A stretch of 64,000 nucleotides of DNA from Saccharomycopsis malanga (lineage: Eukaryota > Ascomycota > Saccharomycetes > Ascoideales > Saccharomycopsidaceae). The stretch is from the NCBI GenBank assembly GCA_004014935.1, contig CP025325.1, forward strand, positions 1,302,001 to 1,366,000, given 5' to 3'. The notes below the pieces were generated by a model. That model was not told where the DNA came from. It searched no databases and saw only the letters and a program-made list of their open reading frames with translations. A program made the position numbers and the translations under genes. Position 1 is the stretch's first letter. The number at the start of each line of letters is the position of its first letter. Below are positions 52,190 to 63,472 of this stretch, piece by piece.

Positions 52190-53512
52190 TGCCAAGATGT
52201 CAGGAATGTTTATATTTAAGTCGTGAAGAATGGAATAATAATTATACAGAGTAGTATATTTCCGGTAACCCCTATGTAGCTCACTTGATAAGCTCCTCGA
52301 TATATTGCGAGATAGCATTCTATAGTTGGCTGCAACTGGACTTTGTTTTTTAATAAGTTACAAAACATTGTACACATTGTAACGAAACTGATGTAAATTA
52401 GGCACGATATATATGGTTGTTATTTTTGTTATACACACTGTAAAGTATTAAACAAAATACTCACCAGTTAAAAGTGAAGCCATCAAAACTTAAATTATAA
52501 TAAGCCAACAAGTGTGCTGAAATGCTATAATACCATTGAATACATACTAACAGTTTGATCTCATAATAGTTAAGTTTTTTGGAGGTTGTCTAAATTTGTG
52601 TATAGTTGTAATTGAAACAAAATAAGGTATAGCCCGTTCATTTATACTAGCTACAACATTGATTCCATTTTCACCAGATTCCAAGCATAATAATTGCTTG
52701 TTATTTGTATGACTTTGCATTGAACATAACCACATATTCACAATGATATTAGTACCATGATTAATTAAGTTCTGGCAATCTAGCATTCGTAGGGCATTCA
52801 AGCTTTCTCTAGTTAAAAGGATAAAATCACGATATCAACTTCAATTTAAGAGACAAAAGAAAATATTGGATAGCTTTATTCGACACAGTTAATTGAATGA
52901 AGCACCATTTCAATCTTTAGAACTTGATCTTAACGGCATATTTGCTAAATCCCCGAAGAAGAAGCGATAAACAACAGTCGTTCCTTGAAGCTTGTTTAAA
53001 TGTACGATATGTTGCTAAACACAATATAAAACAGAACGAAACAATAATATAACATAGATTTAAATCCACATTTATGAAATACACTTACTAAATAGTAACA
53101 AACTAGTTAAAAAAAAGGAAAAGAGCAAAAGTAAAATAAATGATAATTGATAAAGTTAACAAAACAAAAAAAAGCACATTCCGCAAAATCAAGTGCGAGG
53201 AATTGAGTCCGAGTCGTTAAAGATTGTACAGAAAAACTTTCTTTCTCTGAAAATGACTTTTTATTTTGTTTTTTTGATTCCAAAACTAATCCATATAATC
53301 AGCAAGTCTTGGGATGTTTCGCCAAATGCGAGTATCATAGATAGCTCACAGGTATTGTTTAATCATATAAGATGTACTAGAGCCATCAAGTATGGAAAGC
53401 AGAAAAAAGAAAATGAGCAGCGTAAAAAAAACATCAAAGAAAAATACAATAGAAAGAAAACGAGATTTGAAAGTGAACGGGAAATATGTGAAATAAAGGT
53501 ACTTAAAGTCGT
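52190..53512. other. convergent intergenic region
   Basis: 1.3 kb between the GPR89-like and PAL1 stop codons. An eroded SINE-like fragment is at 52379. The open frame at 53193-53630 is A-rich and partly antisense to the end of PAL1, so it is not supported. Confidence 0.5.
52379..52432 (+). mobile_element. SINE-like repeat, old 3'-end fragment
   Basis: AACGAAACTGATGTAAATTA and GGCACGATATATATGGTTGT match the family end with several differences, so this is an older copy than most. Confidence 0.5.
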
Positions 53513-55527
53513 TTATTGTTGTCTGGAACGACTAACCTTTAAACTCTTGACTCTATTCAATAATGAGTTCTTTTCACCAGTATCAACTCTTAAGACGTCG
53601 TCATCACTTTTACGTCTTGGCTGTTGCTGACCAGGGTTACTTCCGTTCAAAAGTCTTCTTGACAAAGACTTTTTTCTTCCCAACTGAGCCTGATCGAATT
53701 TCTGTTCTTCTTGTTTTGCGATCTTAGAGGCAGGGGCACCTTCCAAGAAGGTTGAGGAACCCAAACCTAAAGTAGTTTCACCATGGATTGGTTGTTCCTT
53801 CATTTTAGCATCGAACTGGACAACAGAACCGTTATAAGTAACTCTTTCTTTATTGACTCTTGTTTGGTATAAGGTATCATGTTCATCAGGAGTTTTACCT
53901 AACACGGTATCGATTGTTTGTTCCTTGGTGTTGTTTGGGCCTAAACCTTTAATGGTAGAGTTTGGCCCATCGACAGGGAATGCCATGACAGGAGCAATCT
54001 TATTATTTTTGTTACGGTGTGGATTACAAGCGTCGAAAGGACCATCATGATGGAATGCGCCACCAAAAACACCAGTGACGTCAAGTCTATCTATAGTATC
54101 AACACCAGCAACTTTCTTTTCTTGTTTTGAGCTCTTAGATCTGCTTTTAGAAGATTTTCCATTCCGTTCTCTTTCTCTGGAAGAAGAACGATGTTTATGA
54201 TGTCTATGACGATGTCTGTGTCGTCTTTCTCTTTCTTTTTCCTTTTCTAATTCTCTGAGTCTTTCTTTTTCTTTTCGTTGGCGTTCTACTTCATCTTCAC
54301 TAGCGCTATCGAAACTGAAAGAACCGTCATCACTAAGTGATTTTCTGGTTTCTTGAACAATAGGTTTTTCGTCTTTCTCGGCTCTTCTTCTTCTTTCTTT
54401 CTGTCTGTATCTTTCTTCTTCACGTTTTCTTCTTTGTCTTGCTTCTTCTTTTTCTCTCAATCTTTCCTTTTCTCTCAATCTTTCTTTTTCTTTTCTTCTT
54501 TCTTCTCTTTGTCTTTCCTTTTCTCTCAATCTTTCCTTCTCTCTTCTCTTCTCACGTTCTACTCTTCTTTCCTCATCACGAGCAGTGTCTTTGACAGAAA
54601 CTCCGCTTCCATTGCGACTAGGGTCGAGTGTTCTTCTAGATGGTTTAGGCAAATGCTCCTCAGCATCGCTGTACGAGTTGGAACCATCGGAATCAGAATA
54701 AGAGTGCGACCGTCTATGTGATGATCTAGAAGGTTTTCTTGATCTGGCTGGCTCATCCAAAGTAACTGCATCCGCAAATGGGTTTTTGGAACGTGGACGT
54801 GGAGGAGGAACAGTCATACTAAATGTGTTAGAAAGGTGTCAACTTGAACGTGTCAAAGGTTATGTAGATAAGACAGGCGAATACAACGGGTTATAATCGT
54901 TTTTCAGCCGTTCAACGCGGCACTTCAAAAAAATATGCTTTTTTTTTCATTTTTCGTCCCGAAAGCAACACTGCCCCCTTATTGCGGCAAGTGGCAACGT
55001 CATCAAGATGGCAGCAAAGCATGTCACCAGGGCCCTGAAAAATAGTATATAAACACATTCATCAAAATCAGAAATGTATTAAGTAGAAAAAAGATTTGTC
55101 TTTAGCATTTCGGAACCTGGTTGTAAAGTGCCTATAAATAAAATAAATAAACAATATGTTTTTTAATTTTTTTAAAAACCTGTTTTGTATCGCTTACGTC
55201 TCAATACATAACCTAATCAGTTAATGGAAATACATACCCGTTTCTGGAACTCAGCTGTCTTGATCTATGTGAGCTGGAGCTTATATCTCTATGATTTCTG
55301 CTTCTGGAATAATCGTAGCTGTCATCTTCCGAGTAGCTTTCGTCCTCGGAATAATGTTTAGTACGATAACTTCTTGGACTGTCCTCGTCGGAAAAAAAGG
55401 CATTGTATTTATTAGGCTGGACGCCTGCGCCCGAATGGTGGTTGGAGCGATGCTGTGACACTGGTTTTTGCGCAAGCAAGTTGCCAGTAGATTGACTGTG
55501 GTTGGAAGCCTGTGCATACAAAGCCAT
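53513..55527 (-). CDS. PAL1: Pal1 family cell-morphology/endocytic protein, spliced
   Basis: Pal1 family proteins act at endocytic sites and the cell periphery (S. cerevisiae YDR348C and YHR097C; S. pombe Pal1). Exon 1 is 55527-55238 (MALYAQASNHSQSTGNLL ...). The intron 55237-54819 (419 nt) has GTATGT, a TTCTAAC branch and ACATTTAG. Exon 2 is 54818-53513. The join completes a Gly codon and continues in frame to give 531 residues. After a Ser/Arg-rich leader comes a very charged E/K/R helix (about 180-310, REK/KER repeats). The Pal1 signature follows: LDVTGVFGGAFHHDGPFDAC, NPHRNKN, MAFPVDGPNSTIKGLG. Exon 2 starts with an ATG, so a shorter 434-residue form could be made from a transcript beginning inside the intron. 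Confidence 0.85.
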
Positions 55528-57734
55528 GATAGCTTGATTCTATGGAGAAAGTTGGCGTGACAAGCTTTTCAAGATTTAATGTTGTCGCTTATTAATAAGT
55601 TTCTTCCAGCACGAAGAAAAAAACAACGTCTGAAAAATAGCAACGTTGTGATCACTGGGCCGCGAGACGTGAATCGAATGATTGAATAAACTGTCACTCA
55701 AAAAGTTGATTATCACACTGGAATCACAGGTTCAAGAAGGAAAAAAACAAAAGAATAACAAAAAAAAGGCAGAAAAACCATCATCCTTTGAGAACGTTTA
55801 CATTCTAGCCTAATCGCACTCTGTTTTCCTATATTCTGGACCAGCTTTTCCGGGAAAACCAAAATATTACCCGGACATATGGGTGCCTTGCTGCCCCTGT
55901 AATTTTTTGGGAGTGTTGGATGGTAGTTTGAGAGGTGTTTAATAGAAGATGTGAGTAGACACGCTGGTTTGGAGCAGATCGCGAAGATCGTTGTGGCTGC
56001 ACTGTTCATTACGTCCTCTGCGAGTATAAACAATCACCAGCGTGTGTCGATAAGCTATGCGTGTATTGTATAAGTGTGCACGGAAATAGGCACCATGTCT
56101 TTACTTAACTATATACATTAATTAGTACTATGTTGTTGCCATATCTTTTTATATATGAGATTGTTGCGATTACGCGAATGATAAGGTTCAAGGGCTGTAC
56201 ACTCTTCTTTGAACCTTATCGAGAGCATGGCCAGCAGATTGATCTTGTGGATATGATTCAGACATTGCTCTTTAACATGTTTATTATAGGTATGTTTTAC
56301 AACGTGGATAGGCCTGTAGTGTAGATCTTAAAAATACCGTATTGCAGTTCTACAATAGAGCGCATTAGCTTTGCAATCAATGGTGTAAGGTACCATCCTA
56401 GCCAGAGTCATTTGCTAGAGTTTTTACTGATGAGCGGGGAAATGTTGTTTGAGCTCGTTGAAACAGTTTATAGTGTGTGTTGCAAAAAAGTTTGAAAAAC
56501 TAAGCAAATTTAGCGTGGCTATAAGTTACATTTGGGCATGTAGATCTTTTGAAACTACGTAATGTGTCGTATTTAATGATGCATTCTGGAGTAATGGGGG
56601 TGCTACCATTTCTATTCACGATCAGTTGTAGCTATACTAAAACACTATATCTCATACCTTTCAAACCTCTGTATTCATGTCAATGTGGGCTATTGTAATA
56701 ATTATGAATATAGTTGACATATCAACTAAATGTAAATGCTGTCAAAATACCCCTCGTTAGTCGTCATTACAGAATATATTTGAAAGGCGTTTCTTATTAT
56801 AGGGAAACAAGAGCTACATGTAACAAACTCAGTAGTCAACCCCAATATGTAATTGATTCTTCTCACTTAATGTTTTCATTGACGATGATTACGAAAATCT
56901 TATCGATGTGATATATAGATTGACATTTCGATGGAATTTCTTTCCTCTGTAACGTCTTTTGCATGCGTTTGTTAGTAGCTGGTCTTCAAGTGTCGTTATC
57001 CTTAGATTATTTAATCCTAATGACAAACTTAATCTGTTCTCTGTAACTTTATCTATATAGCTTTCCTACCATCAGATTATTGCTATTTAGTCATTCATAT
57101 CGATGGAAACTCAATCAGCTGCTGAATGTTAGTTGGTGTTTTCTCATGAATTCATAATTATGATTTTCGGCTGTTTGAATATCTGCAGTCTAAATAATAA
57201 AAAAATATATCTTTCTTTCTTACTAGACCTACATTTCTGTACATTAAAATTTGTTAAGGAGTTAGTATGTCTAAATGTATTGCTCAAATCCTGATAAATA
57301 CGTAATAATTCAATTTTTGGGGATTTATAAAAACTCAGCCTTTTTTAGTCTTTTTGATAAAGATATATGAAAAATCATGAGCGGCTATCAACTCACTCAC
57401 GACCAATTAACATTGATCTACATAGAAAACTCATAGAGTTTGAAAGTTTTTTATTCAAACAAGTAGATATTTTCTACCATCTAACTTTTGTCCCAACCTT
57501 GACACTTTTAAACACTATAGATTCTCAATTTGCCTAGCCGATGGTGCTCACTGTTTCGCAACTAACTATATGATAAATCTTTGTTGCTACGCAGAATACC
57601 TTCTGAAATGCAACTGGTTTTTAATTTTCATACGCTTAAATTTTAAATTAATATTTTTAAGTATCTCATTATGGTTTGACAGACCTATGAAATACTACAT
57701 ATGGAAACTAACGAATGTTATAGACACATTGAAA
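55528..57734. other. long divergent PAL1/RRN11 intergenic region
   Basis: 2.2 kb with no convincing gene, tRNA or family repeat. A 64-codon frame at 56130-56324 has no support. The RRN11 frame is open upstream of its chosen start, into this region. Confidence 0.45.
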
Positions 57735-59594
57735 ATGTTTCGTAGTCTGTTTAGAATTACCACTGAACGACGTCGAAAGCTAGATGCTTTAGTTCAGGAA
57801 TATATAGAAAGCCGAATGCAGGAGGCTGGATCAAATGAGAGACCAAAAAAAAAGCAGAGGAAGATGAAGAAACATGATAGTCCAGAAGATAGTGTGGAAA
57901 AAAATAGTAATCAGCTGTCAGATGATGAGGCCGACTTGACTGATAAAGAAGTGCTAACTTTTGATGAGAAAATAGCCTTGCTTGATAAGAATAGTTGGAT
58001 GTATAACGCATTACGAGTTCGACAAGAAGGATATGAGCTTCTTCCTAGACTCCACCCGAGTCTTCATTCAGATCATGCCATTGTGAATCTGACGGGCCGA
58101 CTTAAAGCTCCAGAGACAAAGCAGAAGGCTCCTTTAGAACATGGTTTCAAAGAACTGGATATGGGCTTTAGAAAATACCATTTGATGCTTTTGAGCAATC
58201 TTTTGCATGTGTTGGTGATGAAACAGAACTGGGTTGCCGCCTTTAGAGTGTATAGCATGCTTATAAAGATATATGTTGTTCAACCCGACACCATAGACTT
58301 TGACAGCACCTGGCCTGTGGGCTTGTTGATATTGCGCAAGTTGGACGAGCGAGATCAGGCCGAAAGAGTCAGACAGGAGTTGAAATTGCTGGAAAACAGT
58401 ATACGAGCTTTATGCCAACAAAGCCAGCAATCTTCTTTGATGTCTCTTGTAGAAAGTCAAAGCATTCCAGAATCGCAGCCTGCTAATTTGAAGTCATTGG
58501 CAGAAAGAGAACAATCTGAATTGTTCAAAAAAAAGGCCGATTTGTTTCTTCGCTGGTTGGCAAATTTCAATTCATATATTGGGAACCATTCAAGTAAACG
58601 TAAGAAGCAAAACTCCTTACTTGTTGTTGCGTCCTTCTTGCTTAATTTAATCACTAGTGTGACTGAATACGAAAAAACATATAGATTGTTGACGACACCA
58701 GAAAACCAGGACCAATACTTGAAGGCAATGCTGTCAACATTCAGAAAAATCAAAAATGATGTATCTGATTACACCTTACAACTTTCATTCAATGCTACAC
58801 CAGTATTTACTTATATAAACATGCTTTTGGTGTTTCTCGAGCTAAAATTTTATTGTTTCTTCTATGATGAAGAAGACGGTAACAGGGAATTGATTAATGT
58901 ACAAACTTTGAACGAAAAATTCAAAAGATTTTTGAAAACGTTAAAATCAGACAAAACATTTCAGTTTGACGAACAAAAAATCATTTTGGAATACAAACGA
59001 TTCAGTAAGAAATTTAGTTTTGATGAATCTGATAACGGAGACGATTCAGACGGTCATGAAGAGTCAACTGGTAAAGTTGATATTGATGAAGATAGTGTTG
59101 ATGAAGATGTCGAAGAAACTAATGATGAAGATAATGATGAAGATAATGATGAAGATAATGATGAAGATAATGATGAAGATAATGATGAAGATAATGATGA
59201 AGATAATGATGAAGATAATGATGAAGATAATAATGAAAATAATAATGAAGCAAAAGATAATGTGAAACTTATATATACCGATGATAAAACTGATTTTGAT
59301 GAATCATCTCTTAAACCAGTTACAGCACAACGAAGTAATGTCACTGCTTCGTCTGCTTTTATGTCTGATGATTCGGATGCCACAGATGGTGAAGATGATG
59401 ACGATAATGAAAGACGTTTAAATGGTGCCTTCAATTCATCAGCATTCCATAAGACCAATGTTGACGATATTGACTACAACGATGATTTTTTAGCTGGTTT
59501 ACAGGGCATTGACAATAGCAATGACAACAGTTATGAAGACCAATTGGACAATTTTTTTAGCCAGAGACAGTATTCTTTCAATACGTTCAGCTAG
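57735..59594 (+). CDS. RRN11: Rrn11, RNA polymerase I core factor subunit
   Basis: A TPR-containing subunit of the core factor (with Rrn6 and Rrn7) that recruits RNA polymerase I to the rDNA promoter. The 619-residue protein starts MFRSLFRITTERRRKLDALV, similar in style to the basic start of yeast Rrn11. The best match is GFRKYHLMLLSNLLHVLVMK plus QNWVAAFRVYSMLIKIYVV and WPVGLLILRKL, aligned with TRHIVTLTDLLHLNVSRHNW plus SLAYKIFATLIRI and WGIGVEIL in S. cerevisiae. The acidic C-terminal third contains NDED repeated nine times. The frame extends 55 codons upstream with a hydrophobic peptide, but the ATG at 57735 is preferred because it begins the basic region. Confidence 0.75.
   Translation: MFRSLFRITTERRRKLDALVQEYIESRMQEAGSNERPKKKQRKMKKHDSPEDSVEKNSNQLSDDEADLTDKEVLTFDEKIALLDKNSWMYNALRVRQEGYELLPRLHPSLHSDHAIVNLTGRLKAPETKQKAPLEHGFKELDMGFRKYHLMLLSNLLHVLVMKQNWVAAFRVYSMLIKIYVVQPDTIDFDSTWPVGLLILRKLDERDQAERVRQELKLLENSIRALCQQSQQSSLMSLVESQSIPESQPANLKSLAEREQSELFKKKADLFLRWLANFNSYIGNHSSKRKKQNSLLVVASFLLNLITSVTEYEKTYRLLTTPENQDQYLKAMLSTFRKIKNDVSDYTLQLSFNATPVFTYINMLLVFLELKFYCFFYDEEDGNRELINVQTLNEKFKRFLKTLKSDKTFQFDEQKIILEYKRFSKKFSFDESDNGDDSDGHEESTGKVDIDEDSVDEDVEETNDEDNDEDNDEDNDEDNDEDNDEDNDEDNDEDNDEDNNENNNEAKDNVKLIYTDDKTDFDESSLKPVTAQRSNVTASSAFMSDDSDATDGEDDDDNERRLNGAFNSSAFHKTNVDDIDYNDDFLAGLQGIDNSNDNSYEDQLDNFFSQRQYSFNTFS
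59121..59228 (+). repeat. 12-bp tandem repeat in RRN11
   Basis: Nine exact copies of AATGATGAAGAT encode (NDED)9. Perfect identity of the units suggests recent expansion and length variation between strains. Confidence 0.95.
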
Positions 59595-59754
59595 TTTTGC
59601 ATTTATATGATATTTTTATAGGGAAATGTTAATTATTTGGTGGAATAGTAACTTGATGTTCTTCTAGAAAGTGTAGAGGGGATAATTCAAACTATAAGCA
59701 GTTCTTTGATTGAAAGATATTAAATGGCTGTCTATTTTATACTTCTCGCTAATG

Positions 59755-60102
59755 TTATAATAATATTAACGACATTAATAATTCATATATTTCTAGCTCG
59801 GTACATATCAGTTCGGTATATACGAGCTGTGTGTAAAGGGACTTGGTGAAACTCATTGAGAAAAACCCATGGGTAGTGCAATATATGCCACGTTCATCAT
59901 AATCTTCTCACTTGAAGCATTGGAAAGTACCTAATGGACTTCGGTGTAGTTTGTGACTCAGCCACTTGCACTTGCCTGAGAAATCACAGTCCACAAGCAG
60001 TATAATGTCCTTTCTTATCGGGTTCGAACTGGAGTTCCTATTATGTGTTTTTCCCCATTTTTTGAGACCTCTAGCCACTAAGTTATCTTGCTTAGTGGCT
60101 TA
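59755..60102 (-). mobile_element. SINE-like repeat, full length with A and B boxes
   Basis: On the minus strand A box TAACTTAGTGGCTAG (60071-60085) and B-box-like CCAGTTCGAACCC (60020-60032) are followed by TCTCAGGCAAGTGCAAG, TCACCAAGTCCCTTTACACA, CGTATATACCGAACTGATAT and TACCGAGCTAGAAATATATG with an ATATTATTAT tail. The flanking TAATGTTATAATA and TGATGTTAAGATA (10 of 13) may be an old target duplication. It begins about 160 bp after the RRN11 stop. Confidence 0.88.
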
Positions 60103-60319
60103 GTTGATGTTAAGATACAATTTCATTTAGTCGATCTAGCATAGCAAAACAACAAATTGTAAAAAGCATGAGAATAGTAAGCATTTCAAGTATAATACAA
60201 CCAACAAATACCAACTATCTAATTTCACAGCGAAAGCTACGAACAAAGCTACAGGAAAGTGCTGACCAAAAGGTAATAAAAGTAACTGATTATTAATGCT
60301 AAACAAAATAATGATAAAA

Positions 60320-62368
60320 TCATACCATATCCTCGAAATTGACGTCTTCCACCTCGTCCAACTTTTGCCTTTCGTAAAATGTTTCCCACAACTCAATGGC
60401 CTCTTTCTGGCTTTCTATCAAACTTTCCAAGAATGTTTCCACGGAGTTTCTCAAGTCGTCGACCTTTTCAAACTCGAAGCGATTCAATTCTTTCTTGATA
60501 GTGTTTGAGATGGTGTCAAACTTGTCTTTCAAAGTGATACTTTTATTTTCGTACACAGCAACTTCCTTTTTCAACACCTCTATTTTCTCTACCTGATTAC
60601 GATGGTTTTTTACAAACTTGTCCAATGATGTCTGTTTCTTGCCTAGCTCGTAGCTAGCGTTTGTGCTGGCAACCAAAGCCTTGTGACGCTGTGCAAACAC
60701 TGCTCTTATAGAGCCTAATATTCTGATATATTCATCCAACACAGACCCCAAGGTGATGAGGTCCTGCATGCTTTGGCGTTCAAGAAGCTCTTTTATCCGA
60801 TGTTGTGTTTCTGCAAACTGCGTCAACAAGGTGACTGAGCTTTTGGATGTTTCTACATCTGCTAAAGCCATCACTGCTACAGAGAACTCTTCAGTAAGAC
60901 TACTTAGCTCATTACGTTGCTGCACAATAGCCTCAAATCCTTTGTGGAACGCCCGCAACTGGATATCCAAGTCCTCTATGTATGTTTTCATATCCAAGAA
61001 GAAGTCGTCTTGATCTGTGACTTTAGTAGAAAACGAAAAGGCGCCCCCCAAAGCACTCATGAAGCCACCAGAACTACTAGATCCGGATGACCCCCCAGGC
61101 AACTCGTAGTCATCGCCTGCGTTTGAAGCACCAGATCCGGTAATCTTCTCACGTTCCTTGGACTCTGCGCTGAAATTGCTGGACTGCAAAAACATCAAAA
61201 AGTCTGGGTCTTTCTGTAGCGTTGCATTCAGACTGATCTTCTGTAGCATACGTTCCAAGGCATATCTTCTGCTCTCAATGAACTGTTCATTGAATCTTCC
61301 AACAGCTTGTTTAAGTGGAGGAGGAGGAATGATATATCCTGGATTGTTTGACTGGAGTTGGTGAAAAAGCCATCTAAAATCGCGATACCGCCTGGTCACG
61401 ACCACCTCGCTGGAACTGAGTAAGCCAGACTCTGTTGCAGAACGAATAGTATATACAATGTGGGCAGACGTGAGATCTCCGACCTTTGTAGGGTCTCCGA
61501 CATTGATTTCGATCTTTTCCAAGCCGGCCTCAGGCTCGGGCCGCTTCGGAAGACTCTTCTGGTACTTGTCCTGTTCTTTTTTCTGGAAATAGTCGCCTAT
61601 CTGGGTGGTGATCGTAGGGTTGTCCGTGAGCTTCTTGGTGACAGGCGGCTCCTTTTCAAGATTATATAATGGGGCATCTGCAGACTGGACCAACTGTGCT
61701 GCTGGAGAAACTTGCTGCTGCTTCTCCTTTTCCTCTTTGAGAGATAGCCGCTTCTCTAGCGACTCTCCTAGCGGTCCGAGTGGCTCAAAGCTAGTTTCTG
61801 CACTGGTCCGGCCGTTTGCTTTGCTCCTCCGTGCTCTAGGAGCTCTATACATTTTTACGGGGACGCTGGTGACCTTCTTAGGCGGCGAATGGGTGTCGTT
61901 AGAAGCAACAACAGCAGAAAACTCACGGAACTTGCTGTCCAGGGAATCTGATTGGTTGAAAAGCGACTCGCCCTTGTTTATAGGAGCAGGCTGAGCCAAA
62001 ACAGCAGAGCTGCCTAAAGGAGCCTCGTCGATATCTTTAGTGAGAGAAGTTAACAATGACTGGTTCTTCACCTTTGACTCAGCGCTTTTAGACGTTTCCT
62101 TGTAAAGATCGGGGCTGTTGTACACATTCAAACTGTCGCAATTCTGCTTGTCGTAAGGAGATTCAAGCAGAGCTGTATTGTCGTGTAGACTCTGAGTGGT
62201 TTCTTCCTCTTCAGAATGAGATTCGTCATGTTTCGACTGCGTGGGAGAGTCATCAAATTTGGGCGGGGCAAACTCATCGCTTTGAAGAATGTTTGGTAGC
62301 TTCGAACCAAACGGAGATTCAGTGTAAACATCATCCCAATGAGAGGCAGTAAGATCCTCGTCAGCCAT
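60320..62368 (-). CDS. VPS5: Vps5, retromer sorting nexin
   Basis: The PX-BAR sorting nexin that, with Vps17, coats endosomal tubules in the retromer pathway. The protein has 682 residues, against 675 in S. cerevisiae. The N-terminal ~280 residues are acidic and disordered. The PX domain spans about residues 285-395. EINVGDPTKVGDLTSAHIVY, VTRRYRDFRWL (R327, R328 for PI3P), IIPPPPLKQAVGRFNEQFIE and SRRYALERMLQKI are all close to yeast Vps5. The BAR domain (about 445-675) is a long coiled region ending WETFYERQKLDEVEDVNFED. Vps17 is less similar in the PX region. It is convergent with RRN11. Confidence 0.95.
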   Translation of the reverse strand: MADEDLTASHWDDVYTESPFGSKLPNILQSDEFAPPKFDDSPTQSKHDESHSEEEETTQSLHDNTALLESPYDKQNCDSLNVYNSPDLYKETSKSAESKVKNQSLLTSLTKDIDEAPLGSSAVLAQPAPINKGESLFNQSDSLDSKFREFSAVVASNDTHSPPKKVTSVPVKMYRAPRARRSKANGRTSAETSFEPLGPLGESLEKRLSLKEEKEKQQQVSPAAQLVQSADAPLYNLEKEPPVTKKLTDNPTITTQIGDYFQKKEQDKYQKSLPKRPEPEAGLEKIEINVGDPTKVGDLTSAHIVYTIRSATESGLLSSSEVVVTRRYRDFRWLFHQLQSNNPGYIIPPPPLKQAVGRFNEQFIESRRYALERMLQKISLNATLQKDPDFLMFLQSSNFSAESKEREKITGSGASNAGDDYELPGGSSGSSSSGGFMSALGGAFSFSTKVTDQDDFFLDMKTYIEDLDIQLRAFHKGFEAIVQQRNELSSLTEEFSVAVMALADVETSKSSVTLLTQFAETQHRIKELLERQSMQDLITLGSVLDEYIRILGSIRAVFAQRHKALVASTNASYELGKKQTSLDKFVKNHRNQVEKIEVLKKEVAVYENKSITLKDKFDTISNTIKKELNRFEFEKVDDLRNSVETFLESLIESQKEAIELWETFYERQKLDEVEDVNFEDMV

Positions 62369-62705
62369 CTTCTAATATATCTGTTGATAGATCCTCAATT
62401 AACGCTGTCAAGCTCTTGATAAACTTGTCTGTCTGTTAAGCGTTAAGGCGTTTAATACAGCCTGTTCGCTACAAAGATGGAGGGTAACCGGAATTAAGAT
62501 ATAGTTTTAATATACTACTATTAGTACTAATAATAAGACGAAAACAATTTCCTACTAGACAAGAGATCCTTACAATGCCGTGTAAATTAATTCATGATAA
62601 ATTGTCGATTTTCCATGAGTTTTTCACTTTTGGTATTCTGCAGAGTTTTTCTGGGCTACAAAATAATGACCAAGGTATTTTATCGATTTAAACAATCTAT
62701 GCGCG
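62369..62705. other. VPS5 upstream region
   Basis: About 340 bp of AT-rich promoter DNA with a (TAGTACTAATAATA)-like stretch. Nothing else is recognised. Confidence 0.5.
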
Positions 62706-62720
62706 CTTGTAAATTTTATA

Positions 62721-62957
62721 ACAATAATGGTAATATCTTATATTTAGAGCCAAGTAAATATCAATTTCGTATATACGCGCTACGTCTAAAGGGATTTTGT
62801 GGAACCCGGTGGGGAAACCCCAATCATGTCCCGGTCATTATAATCTGCTGACCCTTAAACCTATAAGGTCTGTTTTCTCGTACTCAAGAATATTGGCCTT
62901 TCAACTATCCTGCCAGGTCTTTTTCTGTTCTTCGAGAGTACCGCTGAGCAATCCCGC
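62721..62957 (-). mobile_element. SINE-like repeat with 15-bp target duplication
   Basis: On the minus strand the head has GGCGGGATTGCTCAGCGGTA. The body reads CCGGGACATGATTGGGGTTT, AATCCCTTTAGACGTAGCGC and GTATATACGAAATTGATATT, and it ends TTGGCTCTAAATATAAGATA with an ATTGT tail. CTTGTAAATTTTATA (62706-62720) and CTTGTAAATTCTATA (62958-62972) flank it, differing at one base. Confidence 0.9.
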
Positions 62958-62972
62958 CTTGTAAATTCTATA

Positions 62973-63472
62973 TAGATTTGATTTTTGGTGAGAAATTTCC
63001 CCTTTGCTTGTTGAAAGGCAAAACTAGTTGTATAAATTGACATTTCTAGGTCCACAGCAGGCGAGACTTTTTCAAACTCTTTTGGTTGGCCATAAAATGC
63101 CTGTTGCTCCCTCAATGTGTTTCTTATTCTCCTAATGTAGTAATAACAGCTTGCCAAAATTGCACTCTGTAGTCTATCTCAAAATATTCACCACATTAGC
63201 AAGGTAATAAAGGTGGTGAATGGGATGAAATGAGTGGAACCAGAAGCAGCTATACTATAGTTTGGCCATGCACTTTGGCTCTAAAAGTGCCGTCAATTTG
63301 ATATGTTCAAAAATGGTTATAAAGAAAACATAGAAACAAATAATAAGCACATCTGCATTATCAAATACAAAATACTCAACATCTAACCAATGTATATTAT
63401 CATAACAACACTCTCAACATCTAGCTATATAAGCAAAATCAAATAACCATAAAAACAAAGAAAAACCACCCA
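62973..63472. other. intergenic, thymidylate synthase 3' flank
   Basis: 500 bp of AT-rich DNA with no gene recognised. Confidence 0.5.

Noticed and set aside
53193-53630. Plus-strand frame of 145 codons
   Set aside because: It is built from A-rich DNA, and its end is antisense to the conserved PAL1 C-terminus.
54353-54721. Plus-strand F/S-rich frame
   Set aside because: Antisense shadow of the E/K/R repeat of PAL1.
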